Shown one piece after another: positions 56,921 to 64,000 of a DNA stretch of 64,000 nucleotides (the first letter of the stretch is position 1; each line of letters starts with the position of its first letter). Below the pieces are notes generated by a model. The model did no database searches. It was not told the origin of the DNA and worked only from the letters and a program-made list of their open reading frames with translations. The position numbers were made by a program, and so were the translations under genes. The stretch is from a candidate division FCPU426 bacterium (GTDB taxonomy: Bacteria; Oederibacteriota; Muellerivitia; Muellerivitales; Muellerivitaceae). The stretch spans positions 342,750 to 406,749 of the forward strand of contig DAIDGV010000024.1 of NCBI GenBank assembly GCA_027452205.1, given 5' to 3'.

Positions 56921-58228
56921 TTAAACGTCCTCTTTTCCCGAGAGTTTGCGGTAGCGCAGGTAAAAACAGCTGGTTTTCTTGAGGAAATCGAACATCGTGG
57001 TATGGGGGAACATATGCACCCGTTTGATCTCCATCAGGTCCCCTCCGAAGCGCGTGGGACCGTGTTTAACTGTCAGTCCGAAAGTATAGCCCGCCGTCCG
57101 GGTGATGGCTTTGATTTCTTCGTTGAAGTTTCCATAGGGGTAAGCGAAGGAGTGGACGGGCTTCTTCAGGAACTGCTCGAGGATCTTCTTCGAACCGGCT
57201 ACTTCCTTTTCGATCGCGGCCTTTTTAAGGGTATTGAGCCGGACATGGTTAATGGAATGAGAGCCGAACTCCACTAAGCCTGACCGCTGCATTTCCAATA
57301 TCTGGTCCGGGCGGAGTAATTGATGTTCCGCCTCGCCTTCGGGAAGATCCCAATAGTTGGTCTTGGCTTTGCGGTCCGCCAGAATATAGATGACGGCCTT
57401 CATATCGTATTTCTTCAGGAGCGGGAACAAATGATCATAGTTGTTCTCATAGCCGTCATCAAAAGTGAGGATGATCGGTTTTTTCGGGATTCGTTTCTTC
57501 AGCAGGTCCTCGAAAGTGATCGTTTCAAAACCCTTTCGCTTCAAGAACTGCAATTGCTTTTCAAGGTCCTGGGTCAACACATGCAGGTTGAACTTCGCCA
57601 GCTTCGGTTCCTCCTCCAGGACTTGGTGATACATCAGGATGGGCAGCTCATGGATCTGGGACAGGTTGCTCTCGAACAACACCCGGTCGTAGAGCGTGGC
57701 CATTTGGGGATAGACCTTCTTCATGTCGTACTCGGCCTTCAGCAGTTCATGGCCGGTTTGGGCGACTTTATTCCGCCGCTGGGGGTCCTTTAAAAGAGCG
57801 ATGACATCTTTCGCCAGCCGGTCCCAATCGAAAACTTCGGTCTCCCAGCAATCGCCGAAATTGGTGACCTTGGCTTTCTCCACGTTCTCCGGACCCAAGG
57901 GACCGATATAGGTCCTTTCGCCGATGGCGATGACCGCTTTTTTCTGCCGCATGGCTTCCAGCGCCACCCGGCCCGCGCCGATGACCACTGTGGCTTTTTG
58001 GTAATAGGGTTTCAGGTTGGCTTGGTGCCCTTCAAAATGAACAGCGGGATTTTCCTTTTGGACCTGCCGGTGGACATCCTTGACCGGACCGCCCACGACA
58101 ATAAACCGAGCGCGCGGGAACCTTTTAAAGATTTGTGGCGCCTGCCGCAGGATATTCAGGATGACTTCATTTTTAGGGCCCGATAAGCGACCCACGATGA
58201 GGATGACGGGATTAGAGTTCGAGGCCAT
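56921..58228 (-). CDS. C-terminal half of a GT4 glycosyltransferase fused to a polysaccharide deacetylase
   Basis: 435 residues. Residues 1-175 are the C-terminal, donor-binding Rossmann domain of a GT4 enzyme (NPVILIVGRLSGPKNEVILN, VVIGAGRVALEAMRQKKAVI, but no N-terminal acceptor domain). Residues about 195-425 are a NodB-type deacetylase: LPILMYHQVLEEE, metal Asp pair in IILTFDDGYENNY, EFGSHSINHVRLN with the HxxxH metal motif, and FAYPYGNFNEEI. The missing GT N-terminal half is encoded by the overlapping gene at 58212-58688. Deacetylation of N-acetyl sugars in a surface polysaccharide is likely. Confidence 0.85.
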   Translation of the reverse strand: MASNSNPVILIVGRLSGPKNEVILNILRQAPQIFKRFPRARFIVVGGPVKDVHRQVQKENPAVHFEGHQANLKPYYQKATVVIGAGRVALEAMRQKKAVIAIGERTYIGPLGPENVEKAKVTNFGDCWETEVFDWDRLAKDVIALLKDPQRRNKVAQTGHELLKAEYDMKKVYPQMATLYDRVLFESNLSQIHELPILMYHQVLEEEPKLAKFNLHVLTQDLEKQLQFLKRKGFETITFEDLLKKRIPKKPIILTFDDGYENNYDHLFPLLKKYDMKAVIYILADRKAKTNYWDLPEGEAEHQLLRPDQILEMQRSGLVEFGSHSINHVRLNTLKKAAIEKEVAGSKKILEQFLKKPVHSFAYPYGNFNEEIKAITRTAGYTFGLTVKHGPTRFGGDLMEIKRVHMFPHTTMFDFLKKTSCFYLRYRKLSGKEDV

Positions 58229-58688
58229 TGCGCACGATCACCAATTGGTCGGGTTGAAAGACCTTCGTTTCGTTCAGCATTTGCTCGCGGATGTTCTCGC
58301 AGACCACCGCGCAGCGCTTTCCATAGATATTGAAATACCGGTTGGAGAAATGCAGGTGTTGGCGGCCATGGAGGGTGGAAAGGTAAGCCGTCCCGGTCAG
58401 GCGGCAGGCCCAGTAACAGACCCAGCTGGCCGCCCGGGAATGGGCATGGACGATGTCGATGCTTTCGCGGCGGATGAGCCGCGTCAGGGTCAGGATGTTG
58501 GACAAGCGTTGGAAGAACCCTCTCTTATAGATAGGCAGGATGATGATCCGGGCCGGGGTAGCACGGGTGAATTGCCCGGAAGCGACAAAGGTACGGTGGC
58601 CGTCCCGCGCTTGGGCATGGATAAGAGCGGCGGTGGAGGTTTCAGAACCCGAGACAAAATCGCCGCTTAAAACGTGAAGGATGTTCAA
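58212..58688 (-). CDS. N-terminal half of a split GT4 glycosyltransferase
   Basis: 158 residues. It starts like a GT4 acceptor domain (NILHVLSGDFVSGSETSTAA, IDIVHAHSRAASWVCYWACR, AYLSTLHGRQHLHF) and stops right after VIVRNGLEL, exactly where GT4 enzymes normally continue into the donor domain (NGIDxxxF then xVGRL). The next gene begins 17 bases earlier in another frame and supplies that domain. Either two interacting half-proteins or a recent single-base frameshift explains this. It is the first gene of this envelope glycan cluster on the minus strand. Confidence 0.8.
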   Translation of the reverse strand: MNILHVLSGDFVSGSETSTAALIHAQARDGHRTFVASGQFTRATPARIIILPIYKRGFFQRLSNILTLTRLIRRESIDIVHAHSRAASWVCYWACRLTGTAYLSTLHGRQHLHFSNRYFNIYGKRCAVVCENIREQMLNETKVFQPDQLVIVRNGLEL

Positions 58689-58827
58689 ATCGACCCTTTG
58701 ACGGGGAACCTGAGTGCCCCGGTAATGACGGGGTCATTATAAAGGCTGGAACCTCGAAAAAAATTGAATAGAGCGACAATCGAGGTTTCAGGCCAGAGAT
58801 TTCCGCAGGAAATCGTGGGCATACAAT

Positions 58828-58881
58828 TAAAAAAGAACGGCGGTTTTCACCCGGGCTGGGCAAAAACTACCGTTCTTTTCT
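58828..58881 (-). terminator. Terminator downstream of htrA
   Basis: AAAAGAACGG plus CGGTTTT pairs with AAAACTA plus CCGTTCTTTT around a GC-rich loop. On the minus strand it runs into seven T, 25 bases after the htrA stop. Confidence 0.85.
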
Positions 58882-58905
58882 GTTTCTCTGACGCCTTCGG
58901 GGCTT

Positions 58906-60414
58906 TTAGTCCCCCGTTTGCAGGATGGTATAAAGGGTTTGGCCGTCGCGCCACACGAACAAGCGCACCCCGTTCTTCAGATCGCTCTTCTTCAAGAGCA
59001 CCGTCAATTGATTGGCGGACACGATCTGCCTATTCCCCAATTTCAGGATCACATCGCCGGGTTGCAGGCCCGACTGGGCGGCGGGACTTTGCTGGCCTAC
59101 ATCGGTGATGACCGGTCCCTTGGGCGCGTTGGGCGGCAGTTGGGAGCGGATATCCGGGGTCTGGTCCTGATAGGCCAATCCGAGGGACTCACTCTGGCCC
59201 TGGCCCGAAAGTCCGTTGGGGCCGTTCTCACCGGCCTTCTCGTTCTTTTTATCCAAGGCGGCCTCATCCAAGGCTTGCAAGACCACCGGCACGTTGCTCT
59301 TCGCACCATTACGCTGGATCGTCAGGGTGACCGTGTCACCCGGGTGGAAGGTATAAAGTTGGGAGACCAGGTTGCCCGAATCGGTCACTGTCGTCCCGTT
59401 CAAGGCCAAAACCACATCGCCCGGCTTCAGGCCCGCTTTTTCGGCGGCACTGCCGGGGTTGATATCTGAAAGCAAGGCGCCTTGATCCGAGGCCAGTCCG
59501 AAGCTTTTGGCCATGGCGGGGCTGAGGGTTTGCACCACAGCACCCAGGCCGGCGCGGACGATCTTGCCGTTGTTCACCAGGTCCTCGGCAGTCTTGCGGG
59601 CGATGTTGGAAGGAATGGCGAAACCGATACCCACCGACCCGCCTGATTGGCTGTAGATGGCCGCGTTCACGCCGATGACTTCGCCCTCGATATTGCAAAG
59701 GGGCCCGCCGGAGTTACCCGGATTGATGGAAGCATCGGTCTGGATATAGCTTTGGCCGTTGCCGCCCTCGCCGATCTCCACACTGCGGCCCTTTGCCGAG
59801 ATGACACCGGTGGTGACCGTATGGTCCAAGGCGAAGGGATTGCCGATGGCGATGGCCCATTGGCCCACTTTAATGTCGTCCGAATCGCCGAAGACCACAT
59901 GGGGGAACACCCGCTTGCCGTCCTCGATCTTGATGACCGCGATATCGACCTTCTCATACTTGCCGACGATCTTGGCCGGGTAGGTGGTGCCGTCTTCCAG
60001 GGTGACCGTGATCTTCTCCGCTTTGCCCACCACATGAGCGTTGGTCACGATGTAACCGTCGGAGGTCACCAAAAAGCCCGAGCCCAGGGCCCGTTGTTTG
60101 CGTTTGAAAGTGGGGTTTTGGCGGGGATACCCGCCGTAAGGATTACCGAACCAAAAGTTGAAGAGCTCGTTCATGTTGCCATAACCCTGAACATCCTCGG
60201 TCCATTCGGACCCGATGTTCACCACCGCCGGGGAAACCTTGGCGGCCACTTCGATGAAAGCGTCTTGCAGGCCCAACGCCGCGCTGTTAGCGGGCAATTG
60301 GACCGGGGGTGTGCCTTCGTCCAGCGTCAGGGCCAAAGAAGGGATCGGCATCAGTGCGGCCAGGAACAACACCAGTGCCACGCTGAATTTTTTGAAAAAG
60401 GTATCGGAAGACAT
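58906..60414 (-). CDS. htrA: Periplasmic serine protease/chaperone, Do (HtrA/DegP) family
   Basis: 502 residues. Signal peptide (SVALVLFLAALMPIPSLA), trypsin-like domain with His in IVTNAHVVGKA, Asp in KVDIAVIKIEDG and Ser in NPGNSGGPLC, then two PDZ domains (SDINPGSAAEKAGLKPGDVV and ITDVGQQSPAAQSGLQPGDV). A Lys/Glu/Gly-rich linker separates the PDZ domains. It degrades or refolds misfolded envelope proteins. GGAGG five bases upstream fixes the ATG at 60412-60414. Its 205-base upstream region has repeated motifs, and an HspR-like regulator is next upstream, suggesting heat- or envelope-stress control. Confidence 0.95.
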   Translation of the reverse strand: MSSDTFFKKFSVALVLFLAALMPIPSLALTLDEGTPPVQLPANSAALGLQDAFIEVAAKVSPAVVNIGSEWTEDVQGYGNMNELFNFWFGNPYGGYPRQNPTFKRKQRALGSGFLVTSDGYIVTNAHVVGKAEKITVTLEDGTTYPAKIVGKYEKVDIAVIKIEDGKRVFPHVVFGDSDDIKVGQWAIAIGNPFALDHTVTTGVISAKGRSVEIGEGGNGQSYIQTDASINPGNSGGPLCNIEGEVIGVNAAIYSQSGGSVGIGFAIPSNIARKTAEDLVNNGKIVRAGLGAVVQTLSPAMAKSFGLASDQGALLSDINPGSAAEKAGLKPGDVVLALNGTTVTDSGNLVSQLYTFHPGDTVTLTIQRNGAKSNVPVVLQALDEAALDKKNEKAGENGPNGLSGQGQSESLGLAYQDQTPDIRSQLPPNAPKGPVITDVGQQSPAAQSGLQPGDVILKLGNRQIVSANQLTVLLKKSDLKNGVRLFVWRDGQTLYTILQTGD

Positions 60415-60460
60415 AAAAGCCTCCAAGATCGGCGGGACAAAAGGGTCTTTTCCTGACCCG

Positions 60461-60547
60461 TCGAATTTAAATTGAGTTAACAGGGTGCTAAAAAATGATT
60501 TTCACCCTGTCTAACAGCCATAGGCTAGGAGCGGATCGAATTTAAAT
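60461..60547. promoter_or_regulatory. htrA upstream region with direct and inverted repeats
   Basis: TCGAATTTAAAT occurs twice as an exact direct repeat (60461-60472 and 60536-60547). Between them ACAGGGTG (60480-60487) pairs with CACCCTGT (60503-60510). These could be regulator sites for htrA (reading left from 60414). They do not match the classical HAIR element. I cannot place the promoter with confidence. Confidence 0.5.
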
Positions 60548-60586
60548 CACTTTCTTTTCAAGGGATTGATCCGCGACCAAAATAGG

Positions 60587-60609
60587 AAAAGTCCGGTTTG
60601 AGGACTTTT
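60587..60609 (-). terminator. Hairpin/terminator downstream of the HspR-like gene
   Basis: AAAAGTCC pairs with GGACTTTT, seven-base loop, just beyond the hspR-like stop; the minus strand continues into a T-rich stretch. Confidence 0.6.
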
Positions 60610-60619
60610 CATCATTCTG

Positions 60620-60922
60620 TTAAAGGAAATCTTGCGGATCGAATCGCTTATTCTTTAGACGTTCTTCGATGTCCGGATGTTGCAGGGACAACCGCACCAC
60701 GATCTGCACGCCCGCGAGATTGACCCCGCAGGTTTTGACGAGATAGTTGATGCAGTCGAGCCGTTCGATGTCACATTGCGAATAAAGCCGTGTTTTTCGA
60801 ATCGTCCGGCAGGGCGAGATCAGACCCAACCGCTCATATTGCCGAATGGTTTGTTCATGCAATTGAAGCAGTTGGGCGACCACGCTGATGGTATAGACCG
60901 GATGTTCCCGACCGACTTCCAT
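60620..60922 (-). CDS. HspR-like MerR-family regulator
   Basis: 100 residues. The start HPVYTISVVAQLLQLHEQTI RQYERLGL corresponds to the MerR/HspR winged helix (about 8-50), followed by RLYSQCDIERLDCINYLVK and a helix VNLAGVQIVVRL. HspR represses dnaK/clpB-type heat-shock genes in actinobacteria and epsilonproteobacteria; HspR-like proteins are also seen beside htrA or small heat-shock genes elsewhere. It lies between a sigma factor gene and htrA, all on the minus strand. The Cys residues might allow redox sensing (speculative). Confidence 0.85.
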   Translation of the reverse strand: MEVGREHPVYTISVVAQLLQLHEQTIRQYERLGLISPCRTIRKTRLYSQCDIERLDCINYLVKTCGVNLAGVQIVVRLSLQHPDIEERLKNKRFDPQDFL

Positions 60923-60992
60923 TTTTCTCGACCTCTCCGGTGAATTAACGGGCTACTGAAAAATATTTTCAGCAGCCTTTAGAACGTTATAG

Positions 60993-61847
60993 TTAGGCGA
61001 CCAAGTAATCCCGCAGCAACTTTGAGTTCTTCGAGTTGCGGATCTTCTTCATGGCCCGCTCCTCGATCTGGCGCACACGCTCTTTCGAGATATGCAGTAA
61101 GTGGCCGATCTCGTCCAAGGTGCGCACACCCTGGCCGTCCAGCCCAAAGCGCAAGCTCAGCACTTGCCCGTCCCGGGGGTCCAGGTCGTCCAAGGCGGTC
61201 TTTATTTTATCCACGAGATCGCGATCCATCATCTTTTTCTCGAAGGCCACCGCGTCCTGCGGGTCCTGCAAGAAATCGCCGATGGGCTTTTCACTGTCCC
61301 CGACCAGGGTGGTGTCCAAGCTCACGTAACCGTGGTTGAACTGCTGCACCTCGTTCAAGGTTTCGCGGCTGATATCGGTCTTTTTCATGACCTCGGCGTC
61401 GCTCAAGGCCTCGCCTTTTTTTAGTTCCAGTTCCGCGACCCTCTTGTTGATGCGGCGGATCTTCTTGGTCTGGCTTTGCGGGATACGCACCATGTCGGCC
61501 TTGTCCAAAATGGCGGCCAGGATGGATTGACGGATCCACCACACCGCATAGGACACGAACCGGACGCCCCTTTCAGGGTCGAAGGTCCGGGCGGCCTTGA
61601 TGAGGCCCAAATTGCCCTCGTTGATCAGGTCCAAAAAGGTCAGTCCGCGGTTGCGGTAACCCTTGGCGATGGAAACGACGAAGCGCAGGTTGGCTTCGAT
61701 CAGGTGGTTCAAAGCCTTCTCATCGCCTTTGTGGGCTTGGCGGCTCAGGTCTTTCTCTTCTTGAGGGGTCAAAAGGGGAACTCGGGCGATCTCTTTCAGG
61801 TAAGTCCCCAGAGACTTTTCCTCGAACGCGAATGGTAGCTTTTCCAT
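60993..61847 (-). CDS. Sigma-70 factor, RpoD/SigA-like group 2
   Basis: 284 residues, lacking region 1.1. Region 1.2 (SLGTYLKEIARVPLLTPQEE), region 2 (NLRFVVSIAKGYRNRGLTFL, NEGNLGLIKAARTFDPERG, FVSYAVWWIRQSI), region 3 and region 4 with HTH TLDEIGHLLHISKERVRQIE are all present. Size and motifs indicate an alternative or minor vegetative-type sigma factor recognising -35/-10 promoters. GGAGG before the ATG at 61845-61847 fixes the start. It has a near-consensus promoter and a GGCT/AGCC hairpin (60951-60977) after its stop. Linkage to hspR-like and htrA suggests stress regulation. Confidence 0.93.
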   Translation of the reverse strand: MEKLPFAFEEKSLGTYLKEIARVPLLTPQEEKDLSRQAHKGDEKALNHLIEANLRFVVSIAKGYRNRGLTFLDLINEGNLGLIKAARTFDPERGVRFVSYAVWWIRQSILAAILDKADMVRIPQSQTKKIRRINKRVAELELKKGEALSDAEVMKKTDISRETLNEVQQFNHGYVSLDTTLVGDSEKPIGDFLQDPQDAVAFEKKMMDRDLVDKIKTALDDLDPRDGQVLSLRFGLDGQGVRTLDEIGHLLHISKERVRQIEERAMKKIRNSKNSKLLRDYLVA

Positions 61848-61910
61848 GACATCCTCCTTGTCCCTTGCAGGGGACTTACAACCACTTCTAAAAATCTTAG
61901 ATTTAAAATC

Positions 61911-61964
61911 CATATAATCTTTGTCTACAAAACAGATTATATGAGTCGATTTATATCAAGTCAA
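61911..61964 (-). promoter_or_regulatory. Near-consensus sigma-70 promoter with overlapping palindrome, upstream of the sigma factor gene
   Basis: On the minus strand TTGACT (61959-61964), 17-base spacer, TATAAT (61936-61941). The leader would be about 80 bases. A perfect 10-base inverted repeat CATATAATCT (61911-61920) / AGATTATATG (61934-61943) covers the -10 box and start point, so a repressor site is likely. The rest of the gap 61944-62031 shows nothing else. Confidence 0.8.
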
Positions 61965-62031
61965 CCTAAGTTTTTACTATATCCAATAAAGGCCTATTTA
62001 TATGGGTTTTTAGAGGGTTTGAGGCTTATCT

Positions 62032-62168
62032 GTCATTGCGAACCGCGAACTATGCGGTGAAGCAATCTCAGTTCTTGGGTGGTTCAGGTTTTAACTCAAA
62101 GACTTATTTAAATTGAGATTGCCACGTCGTTACTGTCCCCCTATTCAGGGGCCACTCCTCGCAATGAC
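62032..62168. repeat. Palindromic repeat GTCATTGCGA...TCGCAATGAC
   Basis: Outer arms GTCATTGCGA (62032-62041) / TCGCAATGAC (62159-62168) and inner arms GCAATCTCA (62062-62070) / TGAGATTGC (62114-62122) are perfect. A CCCCCTATTCAGGGG hairpin is inserted in the right half. From memory, repeats of this type are scattered through many unrelated bacterial genomes. No gene lies in 61848-62192. Confidence 0.85.
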
Positions 62169-62192
62169 GTCAAAATAATGATTTTGTGAAGC

Positions 62193-63248
62193 TTAGTGCG
62201 GCTTAGTCTCTTCGGCGGTTTGGGTCTTGAGGAAAGACCGCATGGTATCCAGGTAAAGGGCGGTCGAGACCGCCAAGGGGATCAAAAAGAACACGAAGCG
62301 GAAGAGCAAAGCGGCCACCAGGGTCTTTTCGAACCCGACCCCCAGGTAACCAAAGGTAATGGCTAAAAGGGACTCGCTCACGCCCAAACCCGCCGGCACC
62401 GGGTTGATGTTGGATGAGAGGAACATCACCGTAAAGCCCACCAAGAGCAGGCCCAAAGGCAGGCTCACCCCCACCGCATGGAAGCAAAAATAAAGGGTCA
62501 GCGCCGTGAAGGACCAATCCATCGACACCCAAAAAAGCACGAGGAAAAGCTGGGTCCAACCTTGGTGCAAGAAAGCCACCGTGGCTTCGATCTTGTTACG
62601 GGTCTCGACCAGCATCTTGCTGTTGCTCTTCTTGCGCAGGATCTTGTGATTGACCCAATTTCCCGTGACAAGCAATTGACGCAACAACCAGCGGCGGAAA
62701 GCGGTATTGAAGAAGATCATGATCATACCGATGACTACCAATAAGAGCCCCGCCATGAAAGCCAGGATGACCAGTTGCTTCGGACCCGCCGCGAACTCCG
62801 GGTGGCCGTGAAGGTAGAAAAGACCGCCTAAACAAACAAAAGAAAGCACCAAATTGAAGACCATGTTCTGCGCGAAGGAGAGTGGAATGGTGACCGAAAG
62901 AGGGACCTTTTCATGTTTGAGCAAAAAAGCACGGATCGCGATGCTCGACATACCACCCGAGGAAATGATGAAGTTGATCGTGGCCGAGATGAACATGATG
63001 GAAAAGAACTTGCCGAAGGGCACTCGGTAAGGGGTCATCTCAAAAAGCGAATTGAAGGAAAGCGTGAAGGCCAGGTAAGCGACGCCTGTGGAAAGCAACG
63101 CGAAGATCATCTGACCCATTTGTAGATGCTGGAAAACATCGACAAGCTTATGGTAGTCGCTCAAAAGGGTCGTCGCCAACCCCAGCACCATGATGCCGAG
63201 CACGATGAGCGAAACGATGATGAGTGTCTTTTTGTTAGGCGCGTGCAC
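62193..63248 (-). CDS. LPG-synthase-TM / UPF0104 family flippase-like membrane protein
   Basis: 351 residues, about eight membrane helices. Matches the lysylphosphatidylglycerol synthase TM region family (AglD/UPF0104): FISATINFIISSGGMSSIAIRAF near 90, LSFAQNMVFNLVLSF and NINPVPAGLGVSESLLAITF, LLFRFVFFLIPLAVS near the end. There is no DUF2156 synthase domain, unlike the mprF product at 42597, so a flippase or polyprenol-related role is more likely. Start is GTG with GAGG five bases upstream. It overlaps the upstream membrane-protein gene by 14 bases. Confidence 0.88.
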   Translation of the reverse strand: MHAPNKKTLIIVSLIVLGIMVLGLATTLLSDYHKLVDVFQHLQMGQMIFALLSTGVAYLAFTLSFNSLFEMTPYRVPFGKFFSIMFISATINFIISSGGMSSIAIRAFLLKHEKVPLSVTIPLSFAQNMVFNLVLSFVCLGGLFYLHGHPEFAAGPKQLVILAFMAGLLLVVIGMIMIFFNTAFRRWLLRQLLVTGNWVNHKILRKKSNSKMLVETRNKIEATVAFLHQGWTQLFLVLFWVSMDWSFTALTLYFCFHAVGVSLPLGLLLVGFTVMFLSSNINPVPAGLGVSESLLAITFGYLGVGFEKTLVAALLFRFVFFLIPLAVSTALYLDTMRSFLKTQTAEETKPH

Positions 63249-64000
63249 GGGTTCCTCTTTCTTTCAACGAACCGCCATTATGGAACGGCTTCATCCTCCC
63301 GCCAAGTTCTTTTGCGATCTGGATCAAAGTGCGGTGGTTCAGAGGGAATTCCAACAGCACATGGGCCAAGCTGAGGAAAAGCAACCAGCGTAAGCCCATA
63401 CCGTAATTGAAAGCATAGAGCCCAACCGAGATGGCCCAAATAACACCGATGACGATCAGACGGACCTTCGAGACTTGATGCCAGCCGATGATGGAGGTTT
63501 TCGAGAACCAGTTGAAATAGTGGTACAAGTAGGCGAAAGCGATGAAGGACATCAGCGAGAGCGAGACCGGATGATGATAAAGATAATTGTTCATGGCGCC
63601 AGCAAAGTCCTTGATGGAAGCCATCGAAGTTGGGAACCCGGACAGACCGAAGATCTTGGAAAAATAAAGATTCACCGCCAGAAAGGGACTGCTCAGCGAG
63701 CCATCGTCCCGTACCGTTCCGTAATTGTCCGCCACATAGTTCCCTACCTGATAACCCGCATGAGCGGGATGAATGAAGATGAACGAGAAGGAGATCAGGA
63801 CAAAGACCGCCAGAGAAAGCAGGCCGGAAGCATTACGACCTTTTAAAGCCCCCGCCAAAATGAAAAGACCCGTAAAGACGAACACATGGATCAGCGTGGT
63901 CAGAAAGACCCCGAAAAGAATGAAGAACCAGGCCGAAGACCCGATCAGAAAGCCCGCCACCGCCAGAAGGACCACCATTGCCCAACGGGCCACCGGGGTC
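63235..64000 (-). CDS. Polytopic membrane protein, 5' end beyond the window
   Basis: At least 252 residues; the frame is open to base 64000 so the true start probably lies outside, though a GTG at 63991-63993 is possible. About six hydrophobic segments (VVLLAVAGFLIGSSAWFFIL, VFVFTGLFILAGAL, LLSLAVFVLISFSFIFI, VSLSLMSFIAFAYLYHYF, LIVIGVIWAISVGLYAF, WLLFLSLAHVLLEF). A soluble loop HPAHAGYQVGNYVADNYGTV lies between helices 3 and 4. No family recognised. It overlaps the flippase-like gene and is probably co-transcribed with it. Confidence 0.7.
   Translation of the reverse strand, partial: TPVARWAMVVLLAVAGFLIGSSAWFFILFGVFLTTLIHVFVFTGLFILAGALKGRNASGLLSLAVFVLISFSFIFIHPAHAGYQVGNYVADNYGTVRDDGSLSSPFLAVNLYFSKIFGLSGFPTSMASIKDFAGAMNNYLYHHPVSLSLMSFIAFAYLYHYFNWFSKTSIIGWHQVSKVRLIVIGVIWAISVGLYAFNYGMGLRWLLFLSLAHVLLEFPLNHRTLIQIAKELGGRMKPFHNGGSLKERGTRARA

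Noticed and set aside
60461-60547. HAIR element (HspR box) upstream of htrA
   Set aside because: No CTTGAGT-N7-ACTCAAG pattern is present; only other repeats are seen.

Overview
The window reads as a chromosome segment of a Gram-negative, probably free-living, uncultured bacterium. An outer membrane is indicated by beta-barrel proteins, a PorV-like protein, a WaaE-like core glycosyltransferase and a periplasmic HtrA. Type IV minor pilins, Thr/Pro-rich TPT-type linkers, many TPR proteins, frequent TTG starts behind good Shine-Dalgarno sites and a non-classical LexA operator do not point clearly to a well-studied phylum, so I do not name one. I see no phage, integrase, classical transposase or CRISPR array.

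Layout. 1-8.9 kb: TPR and beta-barrel proteins, gnd, a decayed YfhO-like gene, a two-gene ABC importer (fused double permease and an ATPase with a C-terminal regulatory domain), and DedA. 8.9-14.6 kb: a secreted sedolisin protease overlapping a PorV-like gene, then a large membrane protein. 14.6-22.2 kb (minus): a minor-pilin operon (PilX-like, a 1497-residue giant pilin, PilW-like) ending in phhB. 22.4-28.7 kb: xthA, fabI, a GxxExxY nuclease-like gene inside perfect terminal inverted repeats, and radC/lexA diverging from a large palindrome. 28.8-35.2 kb: Nudix, AI-2E, rhodanese/MauE, TPR, DUF2231-cytochrome P460 and BtuF-like genes. 35.3-45.8 kb (minus): a ten-gene, mostly overlapping run from pdxH and mprF to mscL, a hydrolase and a methyltransferase. 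45.9-46.4 kb: tRNA-Ser(CGA) between two diverged copies of a structured repeat. 46.3-54.2 kb: a LysR regulator diverging from leuCD, a methyltransferase, GT39 and an EVE protein. 54.3-58.7 kb: a TPR/porin-like protein and envelope glycosyltransferases, one of them split. 58.9-62 kb: a stress cluster of htrA, HspR-like regulator and a sigma-70 factor with a near-consensus promoter. 62.2-64 kb: a second flippase-like protein and a membrane protein running off the end.

The most unusual signal is a set of short palindromic dispersed elements. One family ends in GCCACAGATGC. It includes a 504-bp unit carrying only the GxxExxY gene between 33-bp perfect inverted repeats, a ~154-bp gene-less relative with nearly the same ends, and two ~160-bp composite copies whose AT-rich central segments lie in opposite orientations. 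Further families (CCACAGATGAACACGG, ACCACCAAGACACC, GTCATTGCGA, AT-rich AATTCATAATT and a tRNA-flanking double hairpin) occupy most remaining intergenic gaps, and some supply ribosome binding sites or start codons to neighbouring genes.

Starts were chosen by Shine-Dalgarno position and family alignment from memory. Functions come from motif recognition by eye; no database search was run.
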